A DNA stretch of 64,000 nt from the NCBI GenBank assembly GCA_013416405.1, contig JACCET010000004.1, positions 124,001 to 188,000 of the forward strand, given 5' to 3'. Below the pieces are notes generated by a model. That model was not told where the DNA came from, searched no databases, and saw only the letters and a list, made by a program, of their open reading frames with translations. Of the stretch, positions 17,801-26,572 are shown piece by piece. The translations under genes and the position numbers were made by a program. The stretch comes from Alcaligenaceae bacterium. Lineage in GTDB: Bacteria > Pseudomonadota > Gammaproteobacteria > Burkholderiales > Burkholderiaceae_B. Position 1 is the stretch's first letter, and each line of letters opens with the position of its first letter.

Positions 17801-18892
17801 GTGACAGCACAGATAGATACCTCTCCTTGTCCCTGCCCCACCTGGTTGCCGGGCGGACACATGCAAACCGTATACGGCGTCCTCATGGCGCGCTATCACC
17901 ATATTGCATTCGCGCGCGAGCGCGTCAACACGCCTGACGGCGACTTCCTGGATTTCGACTGGACAGGCCCTGGTCTGTTTTCAGACCGACTGGCCAACGG
18001 CCAGGCCACGCAGCCCGACCTAGCTCTGCAAAAAACGGCTGCGCGGCGCTGGCTGCAGGATGAGGACTGGGGCTCGCTACCCACAACGCCTGGCACACCG
18101 GCCCTGATCCTGTTTCACGGACTGGAAGGCAGCAGCCGCAGTCACTACGCACAGGCCATCGCGCAGTATTTCAGGGCACGCGGCTGGGTGGTTGTCATCG
18201 CCCATTTCCGTAGTTGCTCCGGTTTTCCCAATCGCATGGCACGTGCTTATTACTCGGGCGACTCCGCCGATATCGAGTTCATGCTTGATACGGTGCGCCA
18301 ACGCCTGCCGCACGCACGCTGGCATGCCACAGGCGTTTCACTGGGCGGTAATGCCATGCTCAAGCATCTGGGAGAGCAAGGCAGCAAGCTATCGTGGCTA
18401 ACCGCCTCGGCCGCAGTATCTGTTCCCATGGATCTACTGGCCTGCGGAATACAGCTGTCCGACACCTCGCTGGGCAAGCGTCTGTATACCCGCTATTTCC
18501 TGAAAACCATGAAGACCAAGATCGCTGAAAAAGCCAAGCGCTTTCCTGGCAACATAGATGTGTTCAGACTAAGCCAGTGCAAGACTCTGCGTGAGTTCGA
18601 TACCTTGTATACGGCCCCCATGCATGGCTACAAGAATGCACTCGACTACTGGACCCGCGCGTCAAGCAAGCCTCTTTTGCATGGCATAGCCGTGCCGACC
18701 TTGATACTTAACGCCCGCAACGACCCCTTTGTTCCAGGCCCATCACTGCCAGGCTCGCACGACTGCTCATCCAGCGTGCTCCTGCACCAACCCGCCGAGG
18801 GCGGCCACGCCGCTTTTGTTACCTCTCCGTTTCCGGGGCATTTGGGTTGGCTGCCGGCCAGACTGGCACGTTTTTTTGAAAGTGGCCGCTAA
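17801..18892 (+). CDS. yheT: YheT-type alpha/beta hydrolase
   Basis: A 363-residue enzyme starting with GTG at 17801, 9 nt after the previous stop. It matches the AB-hydrolase-4 (YheT) family: the N-terminal 'LPGGHMQTVYG' block, oxyanion segment LILFHGLEGSS, nucleophile elbow GVS180LGG, a later Asp in LILNARNDPF and His in EGGHAAF. Physiological substrate is not known. Its stop overlaps the stop of the convergent M48 protease by 4 nt. Confidence 0.92.
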   Translation: MTAQIDTSPCPCPTWLPGGHMQTVYGVLMARYHHIAFARERVNTPDGDFLDFDWTGPGLFSDRLANGQATQPDLALQKTAARRWLQDEDWGSLPTTPGTPALILFHGLEGSSRSHYAQAIAQYFRARGWVVVIAHFRSCSGFPNRMARAYYSGDSADIEFMLDTVRQRLPHARWHATGVSLGGNAMLKHLGEQGSKLSWLTASAAVSVPMDLLACGIQLSDTSLGKRLYTRYFLKTMKTKIAEKAKRFPGNIDVFRLSQCKTLREFDTLYTAPMHGYKNALDYWTRASSKPLLHGIAVPTLILNARNDPFVPGPSLPGSHDCSSSVLLHQPAEGGHAAFVTSPFPGHLGWLPARLARFFESGR

Positions 18893-20394
18893 GACTTGAA
18901 ACGCTCAAGCAACTGCCGGTCTGATGCCAGGCGTTCTTTAAGCGTACGTATCTGCACATCAAGCTCGGACTGCTCGTAAAAGTCTTTCGACATTCCGCGC
19001 GCTTGCTCTAGTTGGGCAACTGCCGAAGGCAAGGCCCCGGTCAGTTCGTAGAAGCTGGCCATCGCGCGCCGGGCTTCAATATGCCGCCCCAGGCGTTCAT
19101 AGCTTTGCGCCTGCAATTGATGCAAGCGCGGAACATCAGGCCATTTCCCGGTCAACTGCCCCAGTAATTGAACGGCCTGAGCATCCTGGCCGGTTTTCTG
19201 CAAAGCCTCGACTCGCGCCAAGGCCACGCCCTGGCTGTCAGGCCAGCGTTGCCAGGCGGCCGCGGATAGCGTTGCAGCCTGAGTGTTATCACCCTGCTCA
19301 AGGGCCAGCGCGACCGCCAGACCGGCAATCTCGGGACTATTCAGATTACCTTGCTGGGCCTTAGCCAGGGCCTGCTGGGCACCGGCCCAGTCTTTCTTTT
19401 GCCAGGCGGCATAAGCCAGGCCGTACCAGGCGGCAGACTGCTCGACGCCGGTCTTTTGCTGTGCATCAAGACGCAGCTTGTCTAGCGCATTGCGCAAGGC
19501 CTGGCTGCCGCGCGCCTGCACAATACGCAGCTTCGCACGTATATACCAGAAGGAATCAGCGCTACGCACAGAGGTCGAAGGCAATCTGGCGACACGGTTC
19601 TGAATGTCGGACATACGCTGAATGGACAGAGGGTGTGTGCTGGTATAGCCACCGCCCGAGCCTTCATTGAGCCGCGAGGCATTGCCCAGTTGCTGGAACA
19701 TGCGCACCATGCCGCGCGGGTCAAAACCCGTCTGACGCATCATTTCGAAGCCTGCACGATCAGCCTCTTGTTCGGCCTGTCGCGAAAACCCCAGTTGCTG
19801 ATCAACCGCGGCGGCCTGGCCAAAGGCCGCCACACCCATGGCCAGATCTCCACTGCCCGAAAGTGCAGCGAGCAAAGCCGCAGCCAGCGCCGCAATAACC
19901 ACATGACCACTTTGAGAGCGTTGCGTCATACCGCGTGCAATATGGCGTTGTACAACATGACCGATTTCATGGGCAACTACCGAAGCGAGCTCTGAGTCAC
20001 TCTGTGCCGACACCACCAGCCCGCTGTTGATGCCTATGTAGCCGCCAGGCAAGGCAAACGCATTGATCTGGGCGTCGCGCACACCGAATACAGTAATGCG
20101 CTGCCCCGCGCCCCCGGGCGCATTGGCCACCAGGCGACGGCCCATTTCAGTCAGATACTGGCTGACATCTGGATCGGCAATATAGGTAGGATCACGTCGC
20201 CCCTGCTCCATGATGGCATCGCCCAGCGTGCGCTCCAGAGCTGGAGAAAGCTCTACCGCCGAGGCTGAGCCCATGCTGGGAATACCCACAGGCTGGCTGA
20301 CCACCGGCCCGCTCCAGCACATGAATGCTATAAGGCCCGCGCTGATGGCGCGGTGACGAAGCCGGATCCGAGTAGCGGTTTTAGTGGCAGCCAT
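18889..20394 (-). CDS. bepA: M48 family metalloprotease with C-terminal TPR region (BepA-like)
   Basis: A 501-residue periplasmic protease. An N-terminal signal peptide (about 1-33, ending near VVSQP) precedes the catalytic HEIGH (142-146), with the third zinc ligand in QEADRAGFEMM. The C-terminal half (about 300-501) is Ala-rich helical repeats like the TPR domain of E. coli BepA/YfgC, which controls quality of LptD and BAM substrates. It ends inside the stop of the convergent yheT. Confidence 0.92.
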   Translation of the reverse strand: MAATKTATRIRLRHRAISAGLIAFMCWSGPVVSQPVGIPSMGSASAVELSPALERTLGDAIMEQGRRDPTYIADPDVSQYLTEMGRRLVANAPGGAGQRITVFGVRDAQINAFALPGGYIGINSGLVVSAQSDSELASVVAHEIGHVVQRHIARGMTQRSQSGHVVIAALAAALLAALSGSGDLAMGVAAFGQAAAVDQQLGFSRQAEQEADRAGFEMMRQTGFDPRGMVRMFQQLGNASRLNEGSGGGYTSTHPLSIQRMSDIQNRVARLPSTSVRSADSFWYIRAKLRIVQARGSQALRNALDKLRLDAQQKTGVEQSAAWYGLAYAAWQKKDWAGAQQALAKAQQGNLNSPEIAGLAVALALEQGDNTQAATLSAAAWQRWPDSQGVALARVEALQKTGQDAQAVQLLGQLTGKWPDVPRLHQLQAQSYERLGRHIEARRAMASFYELTGALPSAVAQLEQARGMSKDFYEQSELDVQIRTLKERLASDRQLLERFKS

Positions 20395-20415
20395 GAGTCC
20401 GAAGAAGCGCGAATG

Positions 20416-21285
20416 TCAGGAAATGGGGGCAACCATAGCCTGTTTACGGCGCAAAAGGTCTTGTTTATTGGGCAATCGATTCTTGGCAGACAAGCGCATG
20501 AGTGTTGCCAGGGCAAACAGTAAACCAAACACCTCGACAAAACCTGCCAGCACCCACATGGTGAGTCCGCCTATGGCCTGGTCGGTGAGTGCCGTCATGC
20601 CCGGAATGGCCCGTCCGCATAAATCGAAGATAGGGTACAAATCATATTCTGTAAAGGTAATGATCGCCCCCACCACCATTTGAGGCACCATGGTCAGCAC
20701 GGGAGAAATAATTCTTCCCCCCGGGGACAGCACCGCCGGCGGGCTGGGGCGCCGATCAAGAATCAGGTTCCAGTACATAAAACCGCTGATCACGACCGAC
20801 CAGTTCATGAAGCGATACAGGCGCCAGTCGAGCATGGAATAGAACTGCACCGTGGGAATCAGGAAGCCGATAACCAACACCACAAATAAAACCGGCACCA
20901 GAATTTTATTGGTCAGCACGGCCTCGAGCGCTCGGCCGGTGGTGGTAAGACGAAAATCGCGCAAACGCAAGCGCCACCGCATGGGCAGGCCGGCGCGTAG
21001 CACCTGGCCCGGGTAGGCGCCCATGATCAACAAGGGGCCCAGGTGGTGCAGCACCAGATGCTGCAGGCGATGTATGAAGAACATGCGCTCGGCGTAGTAG
21101 TCGACACGGGTGTGCAGCGACAAATACAGAAAGACTATGCCGAGCCAGAAAAGCAGCTGACGGGCGAAGCTGACCCGATGAACACGGCAGCCTCGTATAA
21201 AGAGCCAGCAACCGGCAAAAAACATCAGTAGCAACGCAGGAGAAAACTCCCAGGGCGTCAGCCAATCAATGACTATCATGGACAA
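20416..21285 (-). CDS. ctaG: cytochrome c oxidase assembly factor, caa3-type CtaG family
   Basis: A 289-residue polytopic membrane protein with about seven hydrophobic segments. It matches the caa3_CtaG family (Bacillus CtaG type, distinct from Cox11): 'MFFIHRLQHLVLHHLGPLL' has the conserved histidine cluster H-x2-Q-H-x3-H-H proposed to bind copper, and the later TFTEYDLYPIFD. It presumably helps build a haem-copper oxidase encoded elsewhere. It lies 21 nt upstream of the M48 gene, same strand. Confidence 0.88.
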   Translation of the reverse strand: MSMIVIDWLTPWEFSPALLLMFFAGCWLFIRGCRVHRVSFARQLLFWLGIVFLYLSLHTRVDYYAERMFFIHRLQHLVLHHLGPLLIMGAYPGQVLRAGLPMRWRLRLRDFRLTTTGRALEAVLTNKILVPVLFVVLVIGFLIPTVQFYSMLDWRLYRFMNWSVVISGFMYWNLILDRRPSPPAVLSPGGRIISPVLTMVPQMVVGAIITFTEYDLYPIFDLCGRAIPGMTALTDQAIGGLTMWVLAGFVEVFGLLFALATLMRLSAKNRLPNKQDLLRRKQAMVAPIS

Positions 21286-21307
21286 AATTCAGTTAGCGCG
21301 AACCTGG

Positions 21308-21643
21308 CTAGTTTAAAGCAATATGGCGCTGATCGCCCCACTGCACCTGCGCAACACCCGGAAACTGACTGAGCTGTCGGGCTTGCGTCATGAGCACGGA
21401 ACGCAGTTCGGGCGGACAATGAACAGTGACACAGGTGCGTGCCATATCGTGTTGAAGGGCGTCGTCAACCAGCAGCGTTGCCACGCGCAGCCCCGAGCCT
21501 TCGAAACCCAGATAAATTTGCTTGCGCACATCGGCAAGCTGGTGCCGGGGGCAAACCACGGTAAGCCGCGAGGTTGAGCTGGGGACACGAACAGGCACTG
21601 ACCGCATGCCGGCACGACGCAAGAATAAATTGAAAAGACGCAT
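21308..21643 (-). CDS. small stand-alone protein resembling the C-terminal (ACT-like) domain of MgtC
   Basis: A 111-residue cytoplasmic protein with a basic N-terminus (MRLFNLFLRRAGMRS). It then follows the pattern of the MgtC/SapB soluble C-terminal domain: 'LTVVCPRHQLADVRKQI', a GSGLRVATL strand, and the terminal LSQFPGVAQVQWG (usual form LSxEPGVxxVxW). The membrane half of MgtC is absent, so this is either a separate regulatory protein or a remnant. Start 21643 is preferred because GGGGG lies 6 nt upstream; an earlier in-frame ATG at 21784 would place the coding region across three hairpins. The call is by pattern only. Confidence 0.6.
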   Translation of the reverse strand: MRLFNLFLRRAGMRSVPVRVPSSTSRLTVVCPRHQLADVRKQIYLGFEGSGLRVATLLVDDALQHDMARTCVTVHCPPELRSVLMTQARQLSQFPGVAQVQWGDQRHIALN

Positions 21644-21902
21644 AGAAACCCCCATTGTTTTATGCGCGCCGTTGGCACGGCGCCTGAACCGGCCGCCCAG
21701 AGGCGGCTTGGCTTGCACATTGAGTACGACGGGAGTCTGAATGGAATCAGATACCACGCCCTTGGAAAAACCAGGGCGTGGCATTGCGGAGCTTGGGTGA
21801 GCCTGCTGCCTAAACGCGCCTGGTGAACGAATAGTCGATATAAGATCGACTGTTACTGTCGCCGGGGTCGGAATTCACCTCAAGGCTCCTGTAAAATTGA
21901 CA
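21644..21902 (-). promoter_or_regulatory. about 260-nt structured 5' leader of the MgtC-C-like gene
   Basis: Runs from the predicted start site (near 21902) to the ATG at 21643. It holds a short upstream ORF (21810-21878) with an internal dyad AGTCGAT/ATCGACT (21833-21851), then three stem-loops: CCACGCCC arms at 21754-21781, GCCGCC/GGCGGC at 21692-21707, and GCGCCGT/ACGGCGC at 21666-21683. The last sits about 13 nt before the G-rich ribosome site. No T run follows any of them, so control of translation or Rho access is more likely than intrinsic termination. It matches no riboswitch class I recognise. Confidence 0.5.
21810..21878 (-). CDS. candidate 22-residue leader peptide (upstream ORF)
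   Basis: GTG start at 21878, AGGAG 7 nt upstream (21886-21890), TAG stop at 21810. The deduced peptide begins MNSDPGDSNS and ends YSFTRRV. The predicted transcription start lies about 12 nt before the Shine-Dalgarno, so this ORF would be the first one translated. A 7-bp dyad inside it would be melted by a translating ribosome. The arrangement resembles mgtC/mgtA-type leader ORFs but the sequence is not recognised. Confidence 0.45.
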   Translation of the reverse strand: MNSDPGDSNSRSYIDYSFTRRV

Positions 21903-21908
21903 GTCTTC

Positions 21909-21937
21909 ATTGTAACGTCAGAGCAGGCTAGGGACAA
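21909..21937 (-). promoter_or_regulatory. sigma70-type promoter of the leader / MgtC-C-like transcript
   Basis: On the minus strand, TTGTCC (21932-21937) and TACAAT (21909-21914) are exactly 17 bp apart, placing initiation near 21902. Confidence 0.65.
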
Positions 21938-21965
21938 CCCTTAGCCGGTTTTAAACGTAAAGGTA

Positions 21966-22409
21966 TCAGTACACATAGCCGTCCAGCCAGCCCATGGCTG
22001 TGTACACATGCATAACGATCAGTGCCAGCCCGAACATCAAGACGGTGCCGCCTACAAATGTAGCCATAATGGCAGCCAGCACAGGCCCCCAGCCGGTACG
22101 TGTAGTCTGGCCCGAGCCGACGTTGTATTTTTGGTCGAATTTTTCGTCGGGCTTCAGAGCCAGAACCAGCGCCTCGATAAAGCCAGCCGCAATCGGTACG
22201 ATCAGCAGCAGGAAAGGCGGGCTGTCCCACCATACCGGGTAAAGTTGCGCCAATATCAGCATCAGCACGGTAAAAGATGTCCACAGCCAGGCCCAGGCGC
22301 GCCCCATATACCAGGCATGGACGCCCAAAAAACCCAGCAGGCAAGCCAGCCAGGCGGCGACCACCTTGCTGCGGTGGCGTACTGGAACAACAGCAATGCT
22401 TTGAGTCAT
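21966..22409 (-). CDS. TM2-domain membrane protein
   Basis: A 147-residue membrane protein. Residues about 15-65 fit the TM2 domain (KVVAAWLACLLGFLGVHAWYMGR, broken here into a helix, a GFLGVHxWY turn and a second helix); two further hydrophobic helices follow. TM2 proteins are of unknown function. The start at 22409 is used; an earlier ATG at 22469 would begin at the divergent hydroxylase start. It is divergent from the UbiH-type gene. Confidence 0.8.
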   Translation of the reverse strand: MTQSIAVVPVRHRSKVVAAWLACLLGFLGVHAWYMGRAWAWLWTSFTVLMLILAQLYPVWWDSPPFLLLIVPIAAGFIEALVLALKPDEKFDQKYNVGSGQTTRTGWGPVLAAIMATFVGGTVLMFGLALIVMHVYTAMGWLDGYVY

Positions 22410-22432
22410 GATTTGGGTCGGGTGATTAAGGC

Positions 22433-22452
22433 CTACAATTTCAACATTGTAG
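22433..22452. promoter_or_regulatory. palindrome in the divergent TM2 / UbiH promoter region
   Basis: CTACAAT-TTCAAC-ATTGTAG, a perfect 7-bp inverted repeat. Each arm contains TACAAT, a good -10 on either strand, but neither has a clear -35. It could be an operator or back-to-back promoters. Confidence 0.35.
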
Positions 22453-22469
22453 TCAAGCATGGAAAACAC

Positions 22470-23624
22470 ATGGATAGGCCTACCTACGATATCGTCATCA
22501 ACGGTGCCGGCCCGGTTGGGATCGCGCTCGCGCTGATGCTGGCCGGCAAGTCACCCAGGCCCGAGCGCATTGCGCTGCTGGGTCGGCAGTTTCGTTCCGG
22601 CCCCCGCTCCGATGGCACCGTCGACCCGCGCACCCTGGCCTTGAATCACGGCAGCCGAGCCCTACTTGAGCAACTGAACGGCTGGCCCACCGAATCGGCC
22701 AGCATCAACACAGTTCACGTTTCGCAGCGGGGCCGCTTGGGGCGCACACTGATCAAGCACGATGAACTTGGTGTGCCGCGACTGGGCAGCGTGGTTGCAT
22801 ACGACGCCTTGCTGCAAGCTTTGCACCAGGCGCTGCAACACTGCGGCGTCACCCTTATCGAATCTACCACCACACCCGCTCCAGGAGCTGGCCATCTCGT
22901 TTTCCAGGCCGGCGACTCACGCTTTTCCGCTGCGCTGGCCATACAATCCGACGGCGTCAGGCCCCAGGGTATAGAACGGCATTACCAACAGCATGCAGTC
23001 CTGGCCACCGTGCGTGCTACGCAAGCCAGAAAAAACTGGGCATTCGAGCGCTTCACGCGGCAGGGGCCGCTGGCTGTCTTGCCACACCCACAAAGCGACG
23101 ACGTCTACGGCATTGTGTGGTGCTGTGCCCCAGATCAGGCCAGACAGCTACAGGATTTGCGCCAGGCCGAGTTTGCCATTGCCCTGCGTGCCATGTTTGG
23201 CGAGCGCCTGGGCCACTTCGAGTGCCTGGGAGAGCGCCATGTGTTTCCCCTAAGCATGCACGCCGGGCCATCCTTGGTCAACGACAGAACCGTTGCCATA
23301 GGCAACGCCGCCCAAACGCTGCATCCCGTGGCCGGACAAGGCCTGAACCTGGGGCTGCGCGATGCGGCACAATTGGGCCAGGCGCTGGCTCCGTGGCTGG
23401 TTCGCGCCGACACCGACCCCGGCCCCTTGCTGGCAGGCTTTGCCCGCAGGCGCCGCCCGGACCGCTGGCTCACGGCGGGAATCACCGATTTACTGCCCCG
23501 TGTGTTCAGCACAGGCAACCCGCTGGTCGAACACGCCGGCGGGCTGGCCCTGCTCGCGCTGGACATGACCCCGGCGCTGCGCACACCTCTGGCTCGCCAT
23601 TTGTTGCAGGGTCTGCGCACGTAG
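22470..23624 (+). CDS. ubiH: UbiH/VisC/Coq6 family FAD-dependent monooxygenase
   Basis: A 384-residue flavin hydroxylase of the ubiquinone-synthesis family. The N-terminal dinucleotide-binding motif is NGAGPVGIALAL; the second FAD motif is 'IGNAAQTLHPVAGQGLNLG', followed by LRDA, diagnostic of the UbiH/VisC group. It probably hydroxylates a polyprenyl benzenoid ring. Which position (UbiH, UbiI or UbiF-like) cannot be decided. The start at 22470 is preferred; the longer open frame upstream overlaps the TM2 gene. dusB follows after 28 nt. Confidence 0.88.
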   Translation: MDRPTYDIVINGAGPVGIALALMLAGKSPRPERIALLGRQFRSGPRSDGTVDPRTLALNHGSRALLEQLNGWPTESASINTVHVSQRGRLGRTLIKHDELGVPRLGSVVAYDALLQALHQALQHCGVTLIESTTTPAPGAGHLVFQAGDSRFSAALAIQSDGVRPQGIERHYQQHAVLATVRATQARKNWAFERFTRQGPLAVLPHPQSDDVYGIVWCCAPDQARQLQDLRQAEFAIALRAMFGERLGHFECLGERHVFPLSMHAGPSLVNDRTVAIGNAAQTLHPVAGQGLNLGLRDAAQLGQALAPWLVRADTDPGPLLAGFARRRRPDRWLTAGITDLLPRVFSTGNPLVEHAGGLALLALDMTPALRTPLARHLLQGLRT

Positions 23625-23652
23625 GATCGGTTCGGGGGTTAAAATCAATCCG

Positions 23653-24714
23653 ATGCGCATCGGCTCCTGGTCTCTTCCCAACCCTGTTTTTGTCGCCCCC
23701 ATGGCGGGCGTAACCGATCGCCCCTACCGCAAATTATGCAAAGCGCTGGGGGCGGGTTATGCCGTGTCTGAAATGGCGGCCAGCAATCCACGGCTATGGA
23801 ATAGCGTTAAAACATCCCGACGCCTGAATCACGACGGTGAAATCGATCCGATTGCCGTCCAGATCGCCGGCTCGGATCCCGACATGATGGCCGAGGCGGC
23901 CTTGTTCAATATAGAAAAAGGCGCTTGCATCATAGACATAAACATGGGCTGCCCGGTTAAAAAGGTATGCAATGTGGCTTCGGGCTCCGCGCTACTGCGT
24001 AACGAGCAGTTGGTCGCGCGCATCTTGCGCAGCGTGGTCGATGCCTGCAAACCACGGAACATTCCGGTTACACTAAAAACCCGTACCGGATGGGATAGTG
24101 AATCGCGTAATGCCGTACGCATTGCGCGGTTGGCAGAAGATATCGGCGTTGCCGCCATCACCTTGCATGGCCGCACCCGCTGCGATCTTTATCAAGGCCA
24201 GGCGGAGTACGATACGATACGCGAGGTAAGACAGGTAGTACAGATTCCAGTCATTGCCAATGGGGATATCGATAGTCCCGAAAAAGCCAAATACGTACTA
24301 GAGTACACAAACGCCGATGCAGTCATGGTCGGTCGTGCAGCACAGGGCAGACCCTGGATTTTTCGTGAAATCAGCCATTATCTGGCCTATGGCACGCACT
24401 TGCCGCCACCCACTTATGGCGAATTGCGCGACTGCCTGCTTGACCACCTGGAAGACCACTACCAGTTTTATGGCGAGTTCACCGGGGTTCGTTCGGCTCG
24501 CAAGCATATAGGCTGGTATCTGGCCGACCTGCCAGACGCCCAAGAGCTGTTGCCTCAGGTCAATACAATCAGCAGTACCGGCGAGCAAACCCGTGCCATA
24601 GCGCAATGGTTTGACCGCCATCCACCCAACGAGCCAATAATGGCCAGGACAGCAGAGGCTGCAAACCTCTGCATGTCTAAAAACAGAACCACCAAGGATC
24701 ATGAGTACAACTAA
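23653..24714 (+). CDS. dusB: tRNA-dihydrouridine synthase B
   Basis: A 353-residue FMN enzyme that reduces uridines in tRNA. It has the N-terminal 'FVAPMAGVTDRPYR' block, catalytic Cys100 in NMGCPVKKV, and the C-terminal Dus signatures 'TLHGRTRCDLYQGQA' and GDIDSPEKA. It overlaps fis by 14 nt, the same dusB-fis order as in enterobacteria. Confidence 0.96.
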   Translation: MRIGSWSLPNPVFVAPMAGVTDRPYRKLCKALGAGYAVSEMAASNPRLWNSVKTSRRLNHDGEIDPIAVQIAGSDPDMMAEAALFNIEKGACIIDINMGCPVKKVCNVASGSALLRNEQLVARILRSVVDACKPRNIPVTLKTRTGWDSESRNAVRIARLAEDIGVAAITLHGRTRCDLYQGQAEYDTIREVRQVVQIPVIANGDIDSPEKAKYVLEYTNADAVMVGRAAQGRPWIFREISHYLAYGTHLPPPTYGELRDCLLDHLEDHYQFYGEFTGVRSARKHIGWYLADLPDAQELLPQVNTISSTGEQTRAIAQWFDRHPPNEPIMARTAEAANLCMSKNRTTKDHEYN

Positions 24715-24943
24715 CCCCCTGGAGCAGTCAGTACGAGCCCAACTGGAACGCTACTTTACCGACCTGGGCGACGAAGCCCAGCCACGCGATTTGCTGGCCA
24801 TGGTTGTCAATTGCGTCGAACGGCCCGTGCTGCAAATTGCGCTTGAGCAAACCCACGGCAACCAATCCAAGGCAGCCGAAATGCTGGGCATCACCCGCAG
24901 CACCCTGCGCAAGAAATTGCAGGCGCACGACCTCCAACCCTGA
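24701..24943 (+). CDS. fis: Fis family nucleoid-associated DNA-binding protein
   Basis: An 80-residue homologue of Fis. The C-terminal helix-turn-helix NQSKAAEMLGITRSTLRKKL is nearly invariant in the family; the N-terminal part is short as in betaproteobacterial Fis. It bends DNA and modulates rRNA and metabolic promoters. Its start lies inside dusB, so expression is coupled to it. Confidence 0.96.
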   Translation: MSTTNPLEQSVRAQLERYFTDLGDEAQPRDLLAMVVNCVERPVLQIALEQTHGNQSKAAEMLGITRSTLRKKLQAHDLQP

Positions 24944-24967
24944 TTTCAAACTACAAATTTCGATTCC

Positions 24968-26560
24968 ATGAAAATCCAGACTGCCTTACTTTCGGTTTCC
25001 GATAAAACCGGTATTGTTGAATTTGCCCAGGCCCTCGCACAGCGCGGCGTGCGCTTGCTGTCCACAGGTGGCACAGCCAGGCAACTTGCCGACGCCGGCT
25101 TGGCCGTAACCGAAGTGGCCACGCACACAGGCTCGCCCGAGATCCTCGATGGCCGGGTAAAAACGCTGCATCCCAAAATACATGGCGGACTGCTGGCCCG
25201 CCGCGACAGCGACATACACCTGAAAACCCTGGAAGAACACGGCATCGAACGCATTGATCTGCTAGTCGTCAACCTGTACCCCTTTCGCGAAACCATTGCC
25301 AAACCAGGCTGCACATTTGCCGACGCTGTTGAAAACATCGATATTGGCGGGCCCGCCATGCTGCGCGCAGCCGCCAAGAACCACGGCACCGCAGAAGGCG
25401 GGGTTACTGTCGCCATAGACCCGGCCGACTACGCCCGCATCCTTGCCGACATGGACGGCCCTCAGTCAGGCCCCTCGTATGCCTTGCGCCTTGAGCTGGC
25501 CACCAAAACCTATGCGCATACCGCTGCCTACGATGGCGCCATCGCTTCTTATCTAAGCAGCCTGGCCAGCGCCGAACCGACCCAAGAGCAAGAGCCCGAG
25601 CGCAACGCGTGGCCGCAAAACCTGACCGTGCAAGTCAAGCGCCAGCAAATTCTGCGCTACGGCGAGAACCCACATCAGTCGGCGGCCTTTTACATAGACC
25701 AGCCCTTGAAAGATGGCCTGCTGGGCAGTTACCGGCAGCTGCAAGGCAAAGAGCTGTCCTACAACAACATCGCCGACGCCGATGCCGCCTGGGAATGCGT
25801 ACGCAGCTTCCAGGCCAGCGCCTGCGTGATCGTCAAACACGCCAACCCTTGCGGTGTCGCAGTGGGCGACGGCCCTTTGCAGGCCTACCAGCAGGCCTTC
25901 AAGACAGACCCCACTTCCGCATTTGGTGGCATCATCGCCTTTAACCGTCCGGTCGACGAAGCGACCGCACAAGCCATCAGCGGCCAATTCGTCGAAGTTT
26001 TGCTGGCGCCGGCCTATTCACCCGAAGCGCTGGCCGTTTTTGCCGCCAAGAAAAATGTCCGTGTACTTGACGTGCCGCAAGGCAATGGCCATAACGAATT
26101 CGACATCAAGCGCGTCGGTGGTGGCTGGCTGGTGCAGAATCCCGATGACTATCAAGTACCTGAAGAGTCGTTCAAGGTGGTCACCACACTGGCGCCTACC
26201 GCCGCTCAAATGCAAGATTTGCAGTTCGCATGGAAGGTCGCCAAGTACGTCAAGTCCAACGCCATCGTGTTTGTAGGTGGCGGCATGACTCTGGGTGTCG
26301 GTGCCGGTCAAATGAGCCGCATAGACTCGGCCCGCATTGCCTCCATCAAAGCCGAAAATGCTGGCCTGAGCCTGATTGGTTCCGCCGTGGCCTCCGACGC
26401 CTTCTTCCCGTTCCGCGACGGCCTGGATGTCGTGGCCGAGGCGGGCGCTACTTGCGTCATCCAGCCCGGCGGCAGCATACGCGACGATGAAGTCATCGCA
26501 GCCGCGAACGAACGTGGCATTGCCATGGTCTTCACGGGTGCCCGGCATTTCCGCCACTAA
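24968..26560 (+). CDS. purH: bifunctional AICAR transformylase / IMP cyclohydrolase
   Basis: A 530-residue enzyme catalysing the last two steps of IMP synthesis. The N-terminal IMP cyclohydrolase domain begins '[17 protein letters not shown]', with [12 protein letters not shown]; the transformylase domain contains [13 protein letters not shown] and the 'KHANPCGVA' active-site loop. Length is normal. It follows fis by 24 nt and precedes ruvC by 12 nt. Confidence 0.98.
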   Translation: MKIQTALLSVSDKTGIVEFAQALAQRGVRLLSTGGTARQLADAGLAVTEVATHTGSPEILDGRVKTLHPKIHGGLLARRDSDIHLKTLEEHGIERIDLLVVNLYPFRETIAKPGCTFADAVENIDIGGPAMLRAAAKNHGTAEGGVTVAIDPADYARILADMDGPQSGPSYALRLELATKTYAHTAAYDGAIASYLSSLASAEPTQEQEPERNAWPQNLTVQVKRQQILRYGENPHQSAAFYIDQPLKDGLLGSYRQLQGKELSYNNIADADAAWECVRSFQASACVIVKHANPCGVAVGDGPLQAYQQAFKTDPTSAFGGIIAFNRPVDEATAQAISGQFVEVLLAPAYSPEALAVFAAKKNVRVLDVPQGNGHNEFDIKRVGGGWLVQNPDDYQVPEESFKVVTTLAPTAAQMQDLQFAWKVAKYVKSNAIVFVGGGMTLGVGAGQMSRIDSARIASIKAENAGLSLIGSAVASDAFFPFRDGLDVVAEAGATCVIQPGGSIRDDEVIAAANERGIAMVFTGARHFRH

Positions 26561-26572
26561 GCGCGGCTTCTC

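Noticed and set aside
21644-21902. Known riboswitch classes (M-box, yybP-ykoY, ykkC family)
   Set aside because: I could not match conserved cores of these classes to the leader; left as unclassified.
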